Position numbers and translations under genes: made by a program. A stretch of 64,000 nt of DNA from Eubacteriales Family XIII. Incertae Sedis bacterium (GTDB lineage Bacteria > Bacillota > Clostridia > Peptostreptococcales > Anaerovoracaceae): assembly GCA_031261345.1 (NCBI GenBank), contig JAISKC010000052.1:1-64000 (forward strand). Direction: 5' to 3'. Shown piece after piece: positions 34,601 through 43,348 of this stretch. The notes under the pieces are model-generated. The model worked only from the letters and a program-made list of their open reading frames with translations, did not search any database and had not been told where the DNA came from. Each line of letters starts with the position of its first letter. The first letter of the stretch is position 1.

Positions 34601-35122
34601 TTATAGCGAAAACGGGGCAATCCCTTCGTGCTCTAGCAGTTTGATTTTCTTGTCGATTCCACCGGCGTAGCCTGTCAAACTCCCATTCGCACCCACGACG
34701 CGATGACAGGGAATCATGATCGAAATGGGATTGTGCCCCACGGCACCGCCGACCGCCTGTGCAGACATGGTTTTCTGCCCTGTTTTCGCGGCTATTGTTC
34801 TCGCAATGTTACCATAAGTAATGCACTCTCCGTATGGGATGTTCCTCAAGATGTTCCAGACTTCCTTGCGAAAGTTGCTACCAATGGGCGCTAAAGGCAG
34901 TTCTGAGGTGGCTGGCTTTTCCCCGACAAAATATCGATCGAGCCAGTCCCTAGCGATGGCGAACACCGATAAGTTGTCTTTCTGTACGGCTTCGATAATT
35001 TCATTTTTCAAGACACCGCCAAAATACTTCTGTCCTTCAATCCAAAGTCCAACGATGCTATCGCCGTCGCTAGCAAGCAAAAGCCGCCCAACCGGCGATG
35101 TGTAATTTGTAATGTAATACAT
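34601..35122 (-). CDS. ogt: Methylated-DNA-protein-cysteine S-methyltransferase
   Basis: 173 residues from ATG 35122 (MYYITNYTSPVGRLL), preceded by GAGGAG. The enzyme removes methyl groups from O6-methylguanine by transfer to its own cysteine. The active site PCHRV (IMIPCHRVVGANGSLTGYAGG), the helix-turn-helix region IPYGECITYGNIA and the final Leu/Glu-rich helix are intact. Its start lies inside the 3' end of the preceding small gene, suggesting coupling. Confidence 0.94.
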   Translation of the reverse strand: MYYITNYTSPVGRLLLASDGDSIVGLWIEGQKYFGGVLKNEIIEAVQKDNLSVFAIARDWLDRYFVGEKPATSELPLAPIGSNFRKEVWNILRNIPYGECITYGNIARTIAAKTGQKTMSAQAVGGAVGHNPISIMIPCHRVVGANGSLTGYAGGIDKKIKLLEHEGIAPFSL

Positions 35123-35339
35123 GGAACGTTTCTCCTCTTTTATTTGCCCCGAACTGTGGCAGTTTTTTTCTATAATATTCGCGTGAATAGGCGTAGTTAT
35201 CTGTAAACTCGCCATTTTCGTCGAACAATCCAGAACTAATGAGCGCCTCCTTCGCAATTTTCTCTTGCTCAGGTATTGGCTTTTTCCTATATTCGTTCAA
35301 ATATTCCTGCATTTCGAGTGTGTATTCGTATGGTGTCAT
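35070..35339 (-). CDS. Small hypothetical protein upstream of ogt
   Basis: 89 residues starting MTPYEYTLEMQEYLNEYRKK at an ATG with AGGAGG 8 bases upstream. It is charged and helical with no recognised motif. Its last 17 codons overlap the ogt start in another frame, so its C-terminus may be a recent extension. Confidence 0.6.
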   Translation of the reverse strand: MTPYEYTLEMQEYLNEYRKKPIPEQEKIAKEALISSGLFDENGEFTDNYAYSREYYRKKLPQFGANKRGETFHVLHYKLHIAGWAAFAC

Positions 35340-35601
35340 TGCGCGTGCCTCCTTTTGCCACTCTCTGTTGCGAGTATAACACAAGGTAGTAATATTTACT
35401 TATTTCGCGGCTTTCCTGTTTCCGCGGATGCTCTCTATTACTTCTACTACTACTGAAACTTCTTCACCTGACAAGCCACTTACATCGACTGAAACCTCGG
35501 TGTTTATTGGTTTCGGAAAAAGAATTTATAAAAAAATGTTTAAATTCCGAATTTCTGGGTATATATTATATAGAACAGTTGATTTAAGGGAGGTAGTTTT
35601 G
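35340..35601. other. Intergenic stretch with a possible gene remnant
   Basis: On the minus strand a frame without a start codon, about 35400-35520, reads INTEVSVDVSGLSGEEVSVV and ends ESIRGNRKAAK. It looks like the C-terminal remnant of a decayed gene. No other signal is visible. Confidence 0.3.
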
Positions 35602-35655
35602 ATGATGAGCAAGTGTAAGATAATGGTAATGGGGGGGGGTATTCCCAGAGCATAA
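35602..35655 (+). CDS. 17-residue leader peptide with a G9 tract
   Basis: ATG 35602 follows GGGAGG at 8 bases and encodes MMSKCKIMVMGGGIPRA. Nine consecutive G (35631-35639) lie inside the frame. A strong terminator follows at 35698-35730, so this may be an attenuator leader for the downstream genes. Changing the tract by one or two bases would alter the frame and the stop position. Confidence 0.35.
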   Translation: MMSKCKIMVMGGGIPRA

Positions 35656-35697
35656 ACAGTAGGGATACTTTATACCCTTTATATTTTGATATTGCGG

Positions 35698-35730
35698 ACA
35701 CTCTGTGCTTTGATGCACAGAGTGTTTTTT
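35698..35730 (+). terminator. Rho-independent terminator
   Basis: ACACTCTGTG (35698-35707) pairs with CACAGAGTGT (35716-35725), followed by TTTTTT. Confidence 0.85.
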
Positions 35731-35805
35731 GTGTGCCGTGACGGATGCCAAGCAGCGACGGACATAGCAATAAAACCAATGAAAAATGAAAAGGAGTAAA
35801 ACAAA

Positions 35806-35925
35806 ATGAAACAGAAAAGAAAAATAGGAAAGAGCGCAAGGAAAGCACCGGTATTGATTCTGGCGGTCATTCTGATGCTTATGGCAGTTCCGGCATTTGC
35901 GGCGGACATTGAAGCATGGAGGTAG
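35806..35925 (+). CDS. 39-residue signal-peptide-only protein
   Basis: ATG 35806 is preceded by GGAG. The product has a basic N-terminus (MKQKRKIGKSARKAP), a hydrophobic core and the cleavage-like motif AFAAD, then stops after EAWR. It therefore encodes little beyond a signal peptide, either a truncated secreted protein or a translational leader. Its last codons form the AGGTAG Shine-Dalgarno of the next gene. Confidence 0.55.
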   Translation: MKQKRKIGKSARKAPVLILAVILMLMAVPAFAADIEAWR

Positions 35926-35929
35926 AAAG

Positions 35930-36232
35930 ATGTGCTATGAAGAACAAAATGAACAATGGGAAAGGAAACCCAGAGTTGGGCCACAGAATGGCAGCGGTGT
36001 AGCGGGATTTGTGCTTGCGTTAGTTGCGTTTTTCTTTTCGTGGGTTCCCGTGTTTGGAACTTTGATTTGGTTGTGCGGCTTGATTTTTTCAAGTGTGGGT
36101 TTGGCACAAGCGGGAGAAAAACAAAAGAACGATTTAGCTGTTGCGGGTTTGGTAGTTTCGATAGGCAGTCTTATATTGTGGGTGTGTTCGCTAGCATCTT
36201 GCGTAATGACGTTAGCGCCAGCGTTTGGGTAG
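35930..36232 (+). CDS. DUF4190-like small membrane protein
   Basis: 100 residues starting MCYEEQNEQWERKPRVG, with the Shine-Dalgarno made by the stop region of the preceding ORF (GGAGGTAG). Two hydrophobic hairpins (GFVLALVAFFFSWVPVFGTLIW and a second near the C-terminus) flank GEKQKNDLAVAGLVVS, as in DUF4190 proteins. Function is unknown. Confidence 0.7.
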   Translation: MCYEEQNEQWERKPRVGPQNGSGVAGFVLALVAFFFSWVPVFGTLIWLCGLIFSSVGLAQAGEKQKNDLAVAGLVVSIGSLILWVCSLASCVMTLAPAFG

Positions 36233-36289
36233 CGGGAACTTTGAAAGGTATGTTACTAATCATTGTAGTAATTAGTAAGGAGGAGATTT

Positions 36290-37324
36290 ATGAGTACAGC
36301 AGATGAACTGTTGAAGCTTAAACAATTATTGGATGAAGGTCTCATAACCCAATATGAATTCGACCAACAAAAATCGGACATACTTGGTAATGGATTTGCA
36401 AGACAAGAAAGAGAGAATACAAATCCATTTTACAATTACCACCAACCATCATATCCACCGCCTGATGAACAGTGGCCACAAAATTCACATGGAGCTTCTA
36501 GTACCAGCTCTCATATGAGAAAAAGCATGAAAGTATGGGGGATTGTTTGTTTTTGCCTTGCTGCATTAGGCTTGATAATGACAGATGGAGAGATGGCTAT
36601 AGTTATGACAATTCTTGGTGTTATGTTCGTTATTTTGGCTCGTTCTCAAAAGGGAGATAAATATCTTAAATCGGCGCACATTGGTCGAATGAGAATAAAA
36701 AAATCAACTTTTGTTATTGCTTGTATAATTATCGCATCTATGAGTACGTCTCTTATTTCCATAACTCAAAATGAATCCAGTGATAATTCAGCCAATAGCA
36801 CTTCTAAGTCGGAATCAACATCATCAGATGGTTCATCTGATACAACAGCAGAGGACGTACCCACAATAGCTCCTGAGGCATGGCTCGAATTTGATGCCAG
36901 AGCGTGGGAAGACTATAAAGTACTTTACCAAATGCACAACAGTCTCATGGATTATGTTGGAGCCTATGGAAACGCTCAAATATCAACATTAGAATTCTAT
37001 AACAAATGTAAGGAATTTTACAATGCATTCGGTACAGCATCTCTCTCATATGGATATGGAAGCAATGATGTCGAAAAGGATTATCTTGATCTTTATGCAC
37101 ATGTTGCAACATCTGACCAACTTGCTGCAAAAAATATCTTGAAATATCTAGATTCGAACGATATTAGCGATTTTTCAAAGGCAAATGCATGCGTAGAAAA
37201 AGCTAAGGAAGGCATGATAATGATTGCTTCAAATCGTGGATTATTACTTCAAAAAGCAGGGTTGACTGAGGAAGAAATAACCGCAAAGGTTGATGCTGAG
37301 TATGCCGAATTGGATGCAGCATAG
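36290..37324 (+). CDS. SHOCT-domain membrane protein
   Basis: 344 residues. Residues 3-33 are a SHOCT motif (DELLKLKQLLDEGLITQYEFDQQKSDIL). Two membrane helices near 80-120 and one near 140-160 follow, then a Ser/Thr-rich linker. The C-terminal ~160 residues are helical and presumably outside. SHOCT domains occur in many membrane-stress and secretion-linked proteins; the specific role here is unknown. GGAGG-type site before the ATG. It is in the same orientation as the flanking small genes. Confidence 0.75.
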   Translation: MSTADELLKLKQLLDEGLITQYEFDQQKSDILGNGFARQERENTNPFYNYHQPSYPPPDEQWPQNSHGASSTSSHMRKSMKVWGIVCFCLAALGLIMTDGEMAIVMTILGVMFVILARSQKGDKYLKSAHIGRMRIKKSTFVIACIIIASMSTSLISITQNESSDNSANSTSKSESTSSDGSSDTTAEDVPTIAPEAWLEFDARAWEDYKVLYQMHNSLMDYVGAYGNAQISTLEFYNKCKEFYNAFGTASLSYGYGSNDVEKDYLDLYAHVATSDQLAAKNILKYLDSNDISDFSKANACVEKAKEGMIMIASNRGLLLQKAGLTEEEITAKVDAEYAELDAA

Positions 37325-37372
37325 TCGGCTTGAATAAATTAAGGATTTTGATTAGTAAAGGGGGTATTGAAA

Positions 37373-37630
37373 ATGGTTTTCATAAAACGCAAGGGAACAT
37401 CACAGATGACATTACACGAATTGGGCAAAATATTGAATGAAATGTACTCAACTGCCGCTTGGGGCGAAAAAACCGCTACGGCACATCTATTCGGTATCAT
37501 ATACGCAGGAGAAATAAATAAGGGTGGTTATTCCGCTGCTGGTATTGCTCGCGAGGCAGGATTGCATGATACTGTGAACACGGAAGTAAGTGCGGGTATC
37601 AAACTCTCACAATATGTTACCCCAAAATAA
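37373..37630 (+). CDS. Small HTH-like hypothetical protein
   Basis: 85 residues; the core MTLHELGKILNEMYSTA... with YSAAGIAREAGLHDTVNTEVSAGIKLS resembles a helix-turn-helix. ATG 37373 has GGGGGT 8 bases upstream; ATG 37406 is an alternative start. No close characterised relative is known to me. Confidence 0.6.
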   Translation: MVFIKRKGTSQMTLHELGKILNEMYSTAAWGEKTATAHLFGIIYAGEINKGGYSAAGIAREAGLHDTVNTEVSAGIKLSQYVTPK

Positions 37631-37675
37631 CTAACCCTTAGTTTCTAATAAATTTTGAAGGTGAAGGAGAAAAAA

Positions 37676-37840
37676 ATGGCGACTATCGATGAACAGGTTG
37701 TTGAAGTACACTTAAGCGAAGCAATCTACGATAGAAGATACCATTATCCAGTGTATAAAATTATTGGATTGCCACGTCGCTTCGCTCCTCGCCTGTGCCC
37801 TCTGGGTGCAATGACGGGGAGAAATAGTACATATCTGTAG
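37676..37840 (+). CDS. Truncated small hypothetical protein ending in a palindromic repeat
   Basis: 54 residues from ATG 37676 (GGAG upstream). The first ~30 residues (MATIDEQVVEVHLSEAIYDR and RYHYPVYKII) look like a real protein. The rest (GLPRRFAPRLCPLGAMTG) is encoded by a palindromic element at 37765-37814, so the original C-terminus has been replaced. Confidence 0.45.
   Translation: MATIDEQVVEVHLSEAIYDRRYHYPVYKIIGLPRRFAPRLCPLGAMTGRNSTYL
37765..37814. repeat. Palindromic element family A (GCGAG arm variant) truncating a gene
   Basis: TGGATTGCCACGTCGCTTCG at one end and GGTGCAATGAC at the other, the TGGAT...ATGAC termini of the family. Confidence 0.65.
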
Positions 37841-37863
37841 TCAGCGGATAGCTTATACTGCTG

Positions 37864-37895
37864 AAAATGGGCTGCCCTAGTGGACAGCCCATTTT
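37864..37895. terminator. Bidirectional terminator between convergent genes
   Basis: AAAATGGGCTGCCC and GGACAGCCCATTTT form the stem around TAGT; T-runs flank on both strands. It ends the small-gene run from the left and the NuoG-like gene from the right. Confidence 0.8.
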
Positions 37896-37905
37896 GGTTT
37901 TATTG

Positions 37906-37933
37906 TGGATTGCGGCTCGGAGGCCGCAATGAC
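37906..37933. repeat. Palindromic element family A, intergenic
   Basis: TGGATTGCGGCTCGG / GGCCGCAATGAC, directly after the terminator and before the stop of the NuoG-like gene. Confidence 0.8.
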
Positions 37934-37937
37934 TACC

Positions 37938-40900
37938 CTAACCCATATGTGGCATTGGCGTTGGTTTGGGCAGCCTCTCGTCGATCATGTTGGTGAGGTT
38001 GTCGCTCACGGGTAGTGGGTCTACGAGCTTGCCAGCTTCGGGAGCAGCGAGCCAGATGTCATCCGCCTCTACGTCTGCCGGTAGGATTTCGCCAATGACC
38101 GCATAACGATATGCCGGATACTCATCGGCGAGTTCGTCAGCAATGTCGTCCTCATTTTCCCAGAGGATTCCCGCTTCGTAGATGTTTGCGATTTCCTTGG
38201 CAACCTGCCAATTCGTGAAGTCCGAAGTTTCAGAAACCTTCACGACTTCGCCGAGTCTGCCTTCGGTGTTCGTGTACGTGCCGTCCGTCTCCGTCCAACC
38301 TGAGCCAGGGATGACCACATCGGCCTCGAGTGCCGTAGCCGTGTTGTGGGTATCGCAGACCATCACGAATTCTGCGTTCTTCAGGAGAGCCTTGGCGGCC
38401 TTCGCTTCCGGCGGAAGTGTGCCGGAAATGGCGGCAATCTGACCGAGTGGGTCTTCGCCGAATATGAGCACGGCCTTTGCGCCCTCAACGTCGGTGGCAT
38501 CGGAAGTGATACCGAGGTCGTAGAGCCCCTGACTGTTGTTCTTCGATGCAACGCGGACGATACCGTCGCGAGGTGTGCCAATATGACCGGAAATGGCGGC
38601 GATTGCACAGACGAGTTCAGCAGCCTCAAACGAAAGAATATTCTGCTGATAGATGATGATGGCCTTCTTCGCCGCAAGGTAATCAGCGGCAATCTGGGCC
38701 GCCTTTGCACTCACCTTGACATCTGCGAGTGAAGCGGCGAATTCCTTGTAACCGTTGAGTTTCAAAAGACGAGCCTTGTCCGAATCCTTCTTCTCTGAAA
38801 CGACGGCAGCCGCGATTTCGCGAAGGAGCTTCACGTTGTTTGCAGCCGCGAAGCTGTCGTAGCCAAACTTGTTCAACCCGTCCTTCTTAGCGGACGGATC
38901 TATGAACACGACCTTTGCGCCGTTCTTTTTCGCGGTATCAATCTTCAGGCGCGCTACGGGATTGTGGTGCGGGTCGAAGCCGACGCCAAGAATGTAGTTT
39001 GTGCCAAGAAGCTCGTCGATGGAGTTAGGCGAGGTATGAACGCCGAGCACCGTTGATGTAGCACTCGCACGATTGTTGAAAGAGAAAATGTCCGCACCGA
39101 TTTCGTCGGCAAGACGAGAAATGGCATAAATCTCCTCATTTGTATATCTGTCCGAAACAGCGATAGCGACAGCACCCTCGCCGTAGCGAGCCGTGATACT
39201 CTGAGCCTTCTTCGCCGTCATGACAAAGGCGTCGTAGTAATCTGATTCTACGAGACGCTCCGCCCCCTCTATAGCCAAAAGTGGCTCTGTAAGTCTGCCC
39301 TCAAGCTCCGCACAGTCAAATCCAAACTTGCCACGTCCGCAGGTAACACCAGCATTCACAACTCCTGTTGCAGTCGGGTTGACCTTGTAGAGAAGATCGC
39401 CGTAAGTCTCGAGGTCGAGTGTGCAACCGATAGAGCAATGTGAACATGTCGTCTGCACCACATCAGTTTCAAGCGGCACGGACTTAGGAATAGAAAGCCT
39501 CTCGCGAAGCGCACCCGTCGGGCAAACAGAAACGCACTGACCGCAGGAAACACAGCCCGATTCCTCAAGCGGAAGCAGCAAAGTGGGCTGCACAATCGTA
39601 TCAAAACCTCTATCGACGAGATCGATTGCACCGATCCCCATGACTTGGTCGCAGGCACGAACGCAGAGTCCGCAGAGTATACACTTGCCTGATTCTCTTA
39701 TGATGAACGGATGCCCATCGTCTGTTGCATCAGGAGCGAGAGCCTTACCCTCTTCATCAGAAACGGAAACATCGCCCTTAAATCTATCGGGCTTGACGTC
39801 GTACTGGTTTGCAAAGTCCACGAGCTTACATTCGAAATAGTCTCCGCAACCACATTCGAGGCAACGATCAGCATCCTGAGTAGCCCTCTCTTCATCATAG
39901 CCGAAGACGACTTCCGTGAAGTTTGTCTTGCGCTCTTCGGGGGTGAGCCCTTCCATTACTGGACGGCACTGTCTTTCCCTGTCTTCGAAAGTCTTCTCAG
40001 AAATATCGTCACGAATAGCAACGAATTCAGGCTCGTAAGAGACATCTTCGCCGAAGAGATAGGAGTCGATGACGACCGCACTCTTCTTTGCGTCAGCGAT
40101 AGCCTCAACCGCGATGGAAATCTTGTCGTTGCCGCAGTCGCCGCCGGCAAATACGCCTGGGATAGAAGTCATGAAAGTCTCGGGATCGTAGACGATACCA
40201 TTCTTCTTCGTGAGGTCAACCTCGTCAAATCCGAGCGGATCGACAGCCTGACCGATTGCGAGAATGACGCTATCGACGGCAATCGTTTCAGTCTTGCCCT
40301 TCACGGCTACAGGTGCACGGCGTCCGGACGCATCCGGCTCACCAAGCTCCATGACCTGAAGTTTGATCTTCGAAACATGACCGTTCTTGTCCTTGACAAT
40401 CTCAAGCGGATTGCGAAGGTTCTTGAATATGACGCCTTCTTCGAGTGCCTCGTCTATCTCAATTTGATCGGCGGGCATCTCGTCCACCGTCCTGCGATAA
40501 ACGTTATAAACCTTCTTTGCACCGAGGCGGACAGCTGTCCTGCAAGCGTCCATAGCCGTGTTGCCGCCACCTACGATAGCGACATTGTCGCCAAGCGCAA
40601 GCTCCTCGTTGCGAACGACGTGGCGGAGCATATCGATACCACCGATGACGCCCTCGGCATCCTCACCCTTTGCACCCGTGCCGGTCGAAACCCAAGCACC
40701 GATACCGATGGAAACAGCGTCGAATGTGTCCCTTATATAGCCAAAGTCCACATCCCTGCCAATCTTCGTATTCGTCAAAATCTCGACGCCCATAGCCTCT
40801 ATCAAAGCGATTTCACTATCGATGATTTCGTTCGGAAGCCTGTATTCGGGTATGCCGTATCTGAGCATACCGCCGGCCTTGGGCATAGCCTCAAATATAG

Positions 40901-41558
40901 TGATAGCATGCCCCTTTTGGGCAAGGAAATATGCGAGCGAAAGTCCGAAGGGACCGCCGCCGATGACAGCAACACTCTTGCCAGTCGGAGCCTCAATATC
41001 AGGAACATATGACACTCCGCTCATCAGGTCGTTGTCAGCCAAAAATCTCTTGATGTTGGCGATCGAAATAGGCTCGTCCACATACTTACGCCTGCAGGAG
41101 TCCTCGCAGGGATGCGGGCAAACTCTGCCGATTGACGCAGGCAGAGGAATGTTGTTTTTCACGAGCTCGTGAGCTTCCTCGGGCCGTCCGTTTGCGAGCA
41201 GTCCGACGTAGCCCTGACAATCCGTGTGTGCCGGACAGTTGAGCACGCAAGGCGGTCTGCAATCCCCGGGGTGGTTCGAAAGCAGAAGCTCGAGATTTGT
41301 CTTTCTGGACTCTATTACTCTCTCGGAATCCGTCGTGATGACCATATTCGGTGCGATTTCCGTCGCACACGCCTTCAAAAGCTTCGGATTTCCCTCAGCC
41401 TCCACCATACATATGCCGCAGGAACCGTAGATCTCCGTGCGTTCATCAAAGCAGAGCGTCGGAATAAAAATATCATTTTCCCGTGCGACTTCGAGAATTG
41501 TCTGACCTGGCAAGGCCAGTAGTTCTCTGCCGTCGATGTTGATTCTAAATTTTTTCAT
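37938..41558 (-). CDS. NuoG-like iron-sulfur protein fused to a GltD-type NAD(P)H oxidoreductase
   Basis: 1206 residues in four parts. Residues 1-80 are a [2Fe-2S] ferredoxin domain with cysteines in TLCFDERTEIYGSCGICMVE and LKAC. Residues about 95-510 are a GltD/NfnB-like flavoprotein with a Cys-rich entry (CPHPCEDSCRR), FAD motif VIGGGPFGLSLAYFLA and NADPH motif VAIVGGGNTAMDACR. Residues about 625-690 hold two [4Fe-4S] sites (CILCGLCVRACDQ, CVSCGQCVSVCPTGA). From about 715 a molybdopterin-oxidoreductase fold follows, with CSHCSIGCTLD as an FeS site, but it is short (about 430 residues) and may lack cofactor, as in NuoG. With NuoE and NuoF next door this predicts a soluble electron-bifurcating or transhydrogenating complex linking NADH, NADPH and ferredoxin, resembling Sporomusa-type Stn or formate dehydrogenase complexes; the exact reaction is inferred. 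Confidence 0.85.
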   Translation of the reverse strand: MKKFRINIDGRELLALPGQTILEVARENDIFIPTLCFDERTEIYGSCGICMVEAEGNPKLLKACATEIAPNMVITTDSERVIESRKTNLELLLSNHPGDCRPPCVLNCPAHTDCQGYVGLLANGRPEEAHELVKNNIPLPASIGRVCPHPCEDSCRRKYVDEPISIANIKRFLADNDLMSGVSYVPDIEAPTGKSVAVIGGGPFGLSLAYFLAQKGHAITIFEAMPKAGGMLRYGIPEYRLPNEIIDSEIALIEAMGVEILTNTKIGRDVDFGYIRDTFDAVSIGIGAWVSTGTGAKGEDAEGVIGGIDMLRHVVRNEELALGDNVAIVGGGNTAMDACRTAVRLGAKKVYNVYRRTVDEMPADQIEIDEALEEGVIFKNLRNPLEIVKDKNGHVSKIKLQVMELGEPDASGRRAPVAVKGKTETIAVDSVILAIGQAVDPLGFDEVDLTKKNGIVYDPETFMTSIPGVFAGGDCGNDKISIAVEAIADAKKSAVVIDSYLFGEDVSYEPEFVAIRDDISEKTFEDRERQCRPVMEGLTPEERKTNFTEVVFGYDEERATQDADRCLECGCGDYFECKLVDFANQYDVKPDRFKGDVSVSDEEGKALAPDATDDGHPFIIRESGKCILCGLCVRACDQVMGIGAIDLVDRGFDTIVQPTLLLPLEESGCVSCGQCVSVCPTGALRERLSIPKSVPLETDVVQTTCSHCSIGCTLDLETYGDLLYKVNPTATGVVNAGVTCGRGKFGFDCAELEGRLTEPLLAIEGAERLVESDYYDAFVMTAKKAQSITARYGEGAVAIAVSDRYTNEEIYAISRLADEIGADIFSFNNRASATSTVLGVHTSPNSIDELLGTNYILGVGFDPHHNPVARLKIDTAKKNGAKVVFIDPSAKKDGLNKFGYDSFAAANNVKLLREIAAAVVSEKKDSDKARLLKLNGYKEFAASLADVKVSAKAAQIAADYLAAKKAIIIYQQNILSFEAAELVCAIAAISGHIGTPRDGIVRVASKNNSQGLYDLGITSDATDVEGAKAVLIFGEDPLGQIAAISGTLPPEAKAAKALLKNAEFVMVCDTHNTATALEADVVIPGSGWTETDGTYTNTEGRLGEVVKVSETSDFTNWQVAKEIANIYEAGILWENEDDIADELADEYPAYRYAVIGEILPADVEADDIWLAAPEAGKLVDPLPVSDNLTNMIDERLPKPTPMPHMG

Positions 41559-41586
41559 CTGTGTTTACCTCCGCAGAAAACTCTCA

Positions 41587-43338
41587 TTAATCCCTGAGAA
41601 CAGCACTAAAGTTGCAGTTCTCTTCGCACTTGCCGCATTTGATGCAGAGTGCTTGGTCGATAACGTGTTTGCCTTTGAGCTCGCCCGTGATAGCGCCGGT
41701 CGGGCACTTTTTCGCGCAGAGCGTGCAACCCTTACAAGCGTCGGTAATCTCATATTTGATAAGGGCCTTGCAGTAATGAGCGGTGCAATGCTTGTTATAG
41801 ATGTGATCCTCGTATTCGTTTCTGAAATACTTGATGGTCGTGAGCACGGGATTTGGAGCCGTCTGACCGAGCCCGCAGAGCGAACCGTCCTTGACCTTGT
41901 TTGCCAGTTCCACAAGAAGCTCGATGTCGCCTTCCTTGCCCTCGCCCTGAGTAATGCGCTCGAGTATCTCCAGCATCCTCTTCGTGCCGATACGGCAGTA
42001 ATTACATTTGCCGCAGGATTCCTTACGTGTGAAATCGAGGAAGTAACGTGCCATATCAACCATGCACGTGTCCTCGTCCATTACTATCATACCGCCCGAA
42101 CCGACGATGGCGCCGGTCTTCGTGATATTCTCGTAATCCACGGGCGTGTCCGCGAGGTCAGCCGGAATACAGCCGCCCGAAGGTCCGCCCATCTGGACAG
42201 CCTTGAACTTCTTATCCTTCTTGATACCGTCGCCTATGCCGAAGATGATGTCCTTCAGCGGAAGACCCATAGGAACCTCAACGAGGCCACCCTTCTTGAT
42301 CTTTCCCGCAAGTGCAAAGACCTTCGAACCCTTCGACTTGTCCGTGCCGAGAGCGCCGAACGCCGCTCCGCCCTTCGAGATGATGACGGGGATATTTGCG
42401 AAAGTTTCAACGTTGTTGATATTCGTAGGCGTCTGCCAGTAACCCTTTTGTGCAGGGAACGGTGGCTTCAGCCGAGGCATACCTCGCTCGCCCTCAAGCG
42501 ATGCGATGAGTGCGGTTTCTTCTCCGCAGACGAACGCACCTGCACCCGCCTTGATTCTGATGGAAAAATCGAAGCCCGAACCGAGAATGTTCTTCCCGAG
42601 ATAGCCTGACTTCTCAGCCTGAGCAATCGCGATATTGAGTCTTTCGATTGCCAACGGATATTCGGCTCTGACGTAAATGACACCTTCCGAAGCACCGATG
42701 GTATAGCCACCTATGATCATGCCTTCAAGGAGTGTGTGAGGATCGCCTTCCAAGACGGAACGGTCCATAAACGCACCTGGATCGCCTTCGTCAGCATTAC
42801 AAACCATGTATTTTTCTTTGCCTGGGCTCTTCATCGCCGCATCCCACTTGAACCAAGTCGGGAAACCCGCACCGCCACGGCCCCTGAGACCCGAGACCTT
42901 GAGTTCCTCTATCACGTCCGTAGGCTTCATTTCGCCAAGGACCTTCGCGAGTCCTTCGTAGCCGCCGACCGCAACGTATTCATCTATATTTTCGGGATCT
43001 ATGATACCTGCGTTTCTGAGAACTATTCTCGACTGCTTTGAAAGAAACGTCTTGTCAACTTCGCTGATAAGCTTGTCCTCGAGAACCTCGCCCTTTCTGA
43101 TATGACTTTCGACAATCGCCGTTACATCCTCTTCATGAACCTGAACGTATCTCGCCTCGAGGTCGCCCCCCTCCGAGTAAACATCCACGATCGGCTCGAG
43201 GTAACAGTTGCCTATACAACCTGTCTTTTTGACGGTAGCTTTGAGTCCGCCGACCTTGATTTGCTTTGTGAATTCAGCTTCAGTCTTCTTTGCACCGGAG
43301 GCAATACCGCAGCTGCCCTGTCCTACTACAATTTTCAT
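41587..43338 (-). CDS. NuoF-like NADH-binding subunit
   Basis: 583 residues. An N-terminal thioredoxin-like [2Fe-2S] domain (GSCGIASGAKKTE, GCIGNCYLEP) precedes the NuoF core with FMN/NADH-binding GLRGRGGAGFPTWFKWD, NADEGDPGAFMDR and CGEETALIASLEG. The [4Fe-4S] site is ESCGKCNYCRIGTKR. A C-terminal 2x[4Fe-4S] ferredoxin domain (ACKGCTLCAKKCPTGAI, CIKCGKCEENCNF) ends the protein. This is the form found in bifurcating HydB, HndC and FdhB subunits. It is 28 bp upstream of the NuoG-like gene and 10 bp downstream of nuoE. Confidence 0.92.
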   Translation of the reverse strand: MKIVVGQGSCGIASGAKKTEAEFTKQIKVGGLKATVKKTGCIGNCYLEPIVDVYSEGGDLEARYVQVHEEDVTAIVESHIRKGEVLEDKLISEVDKTFLSKQSRIVLRNAGIIDPENIDEYVAVGGYEGLAKVLGEMKPTDVIEELKVSGLRGRGGAGFPTWFKWDAAMKSPGKEKYMVCNADEGDPGAFMDRSVLEGDPHTLLEGMIIGGYTIGASEGVIYVRAEYPLAIERLNIAIAQAEKSGYLGKNILGSGFDFSIRIKAGAGAFVCGEETALIASLEGERGMPRLKPPFPAQKGYWQTPTNINNVETFANIPVIISKGGAAFGALGTDKSKGSKVFALAGKIKKGGLVEVPMGLPLKDIIFGIGDGIKKDKKFKAVQMGGPSGGCIPADLADTPVDYENITKTGAIVGSGGMIVMDEDTCMVDMARYFLDFTRKESCGKCNYCRIGTKRMLEILERITQGEGKEGDIELLVELANKVKDGSLCGLGQTAPNPVLTTIKYFRNEYEDHIYNKHCTAHYCKALIKYEITDACKGCTLCAKKCPTGAITGELKGKHVIDQALCIKCGKCEENCNFSAVLRD

Positions 43339-43348
43339 GGCCTACCTC

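Noticed and set aside
39711-41012. 433-codon plus-strand frame opposite the NuoG-like gene
   Set aside because: It is antisense to a strongly conserved gene, has no ribosome binding site and no recognisable domain.
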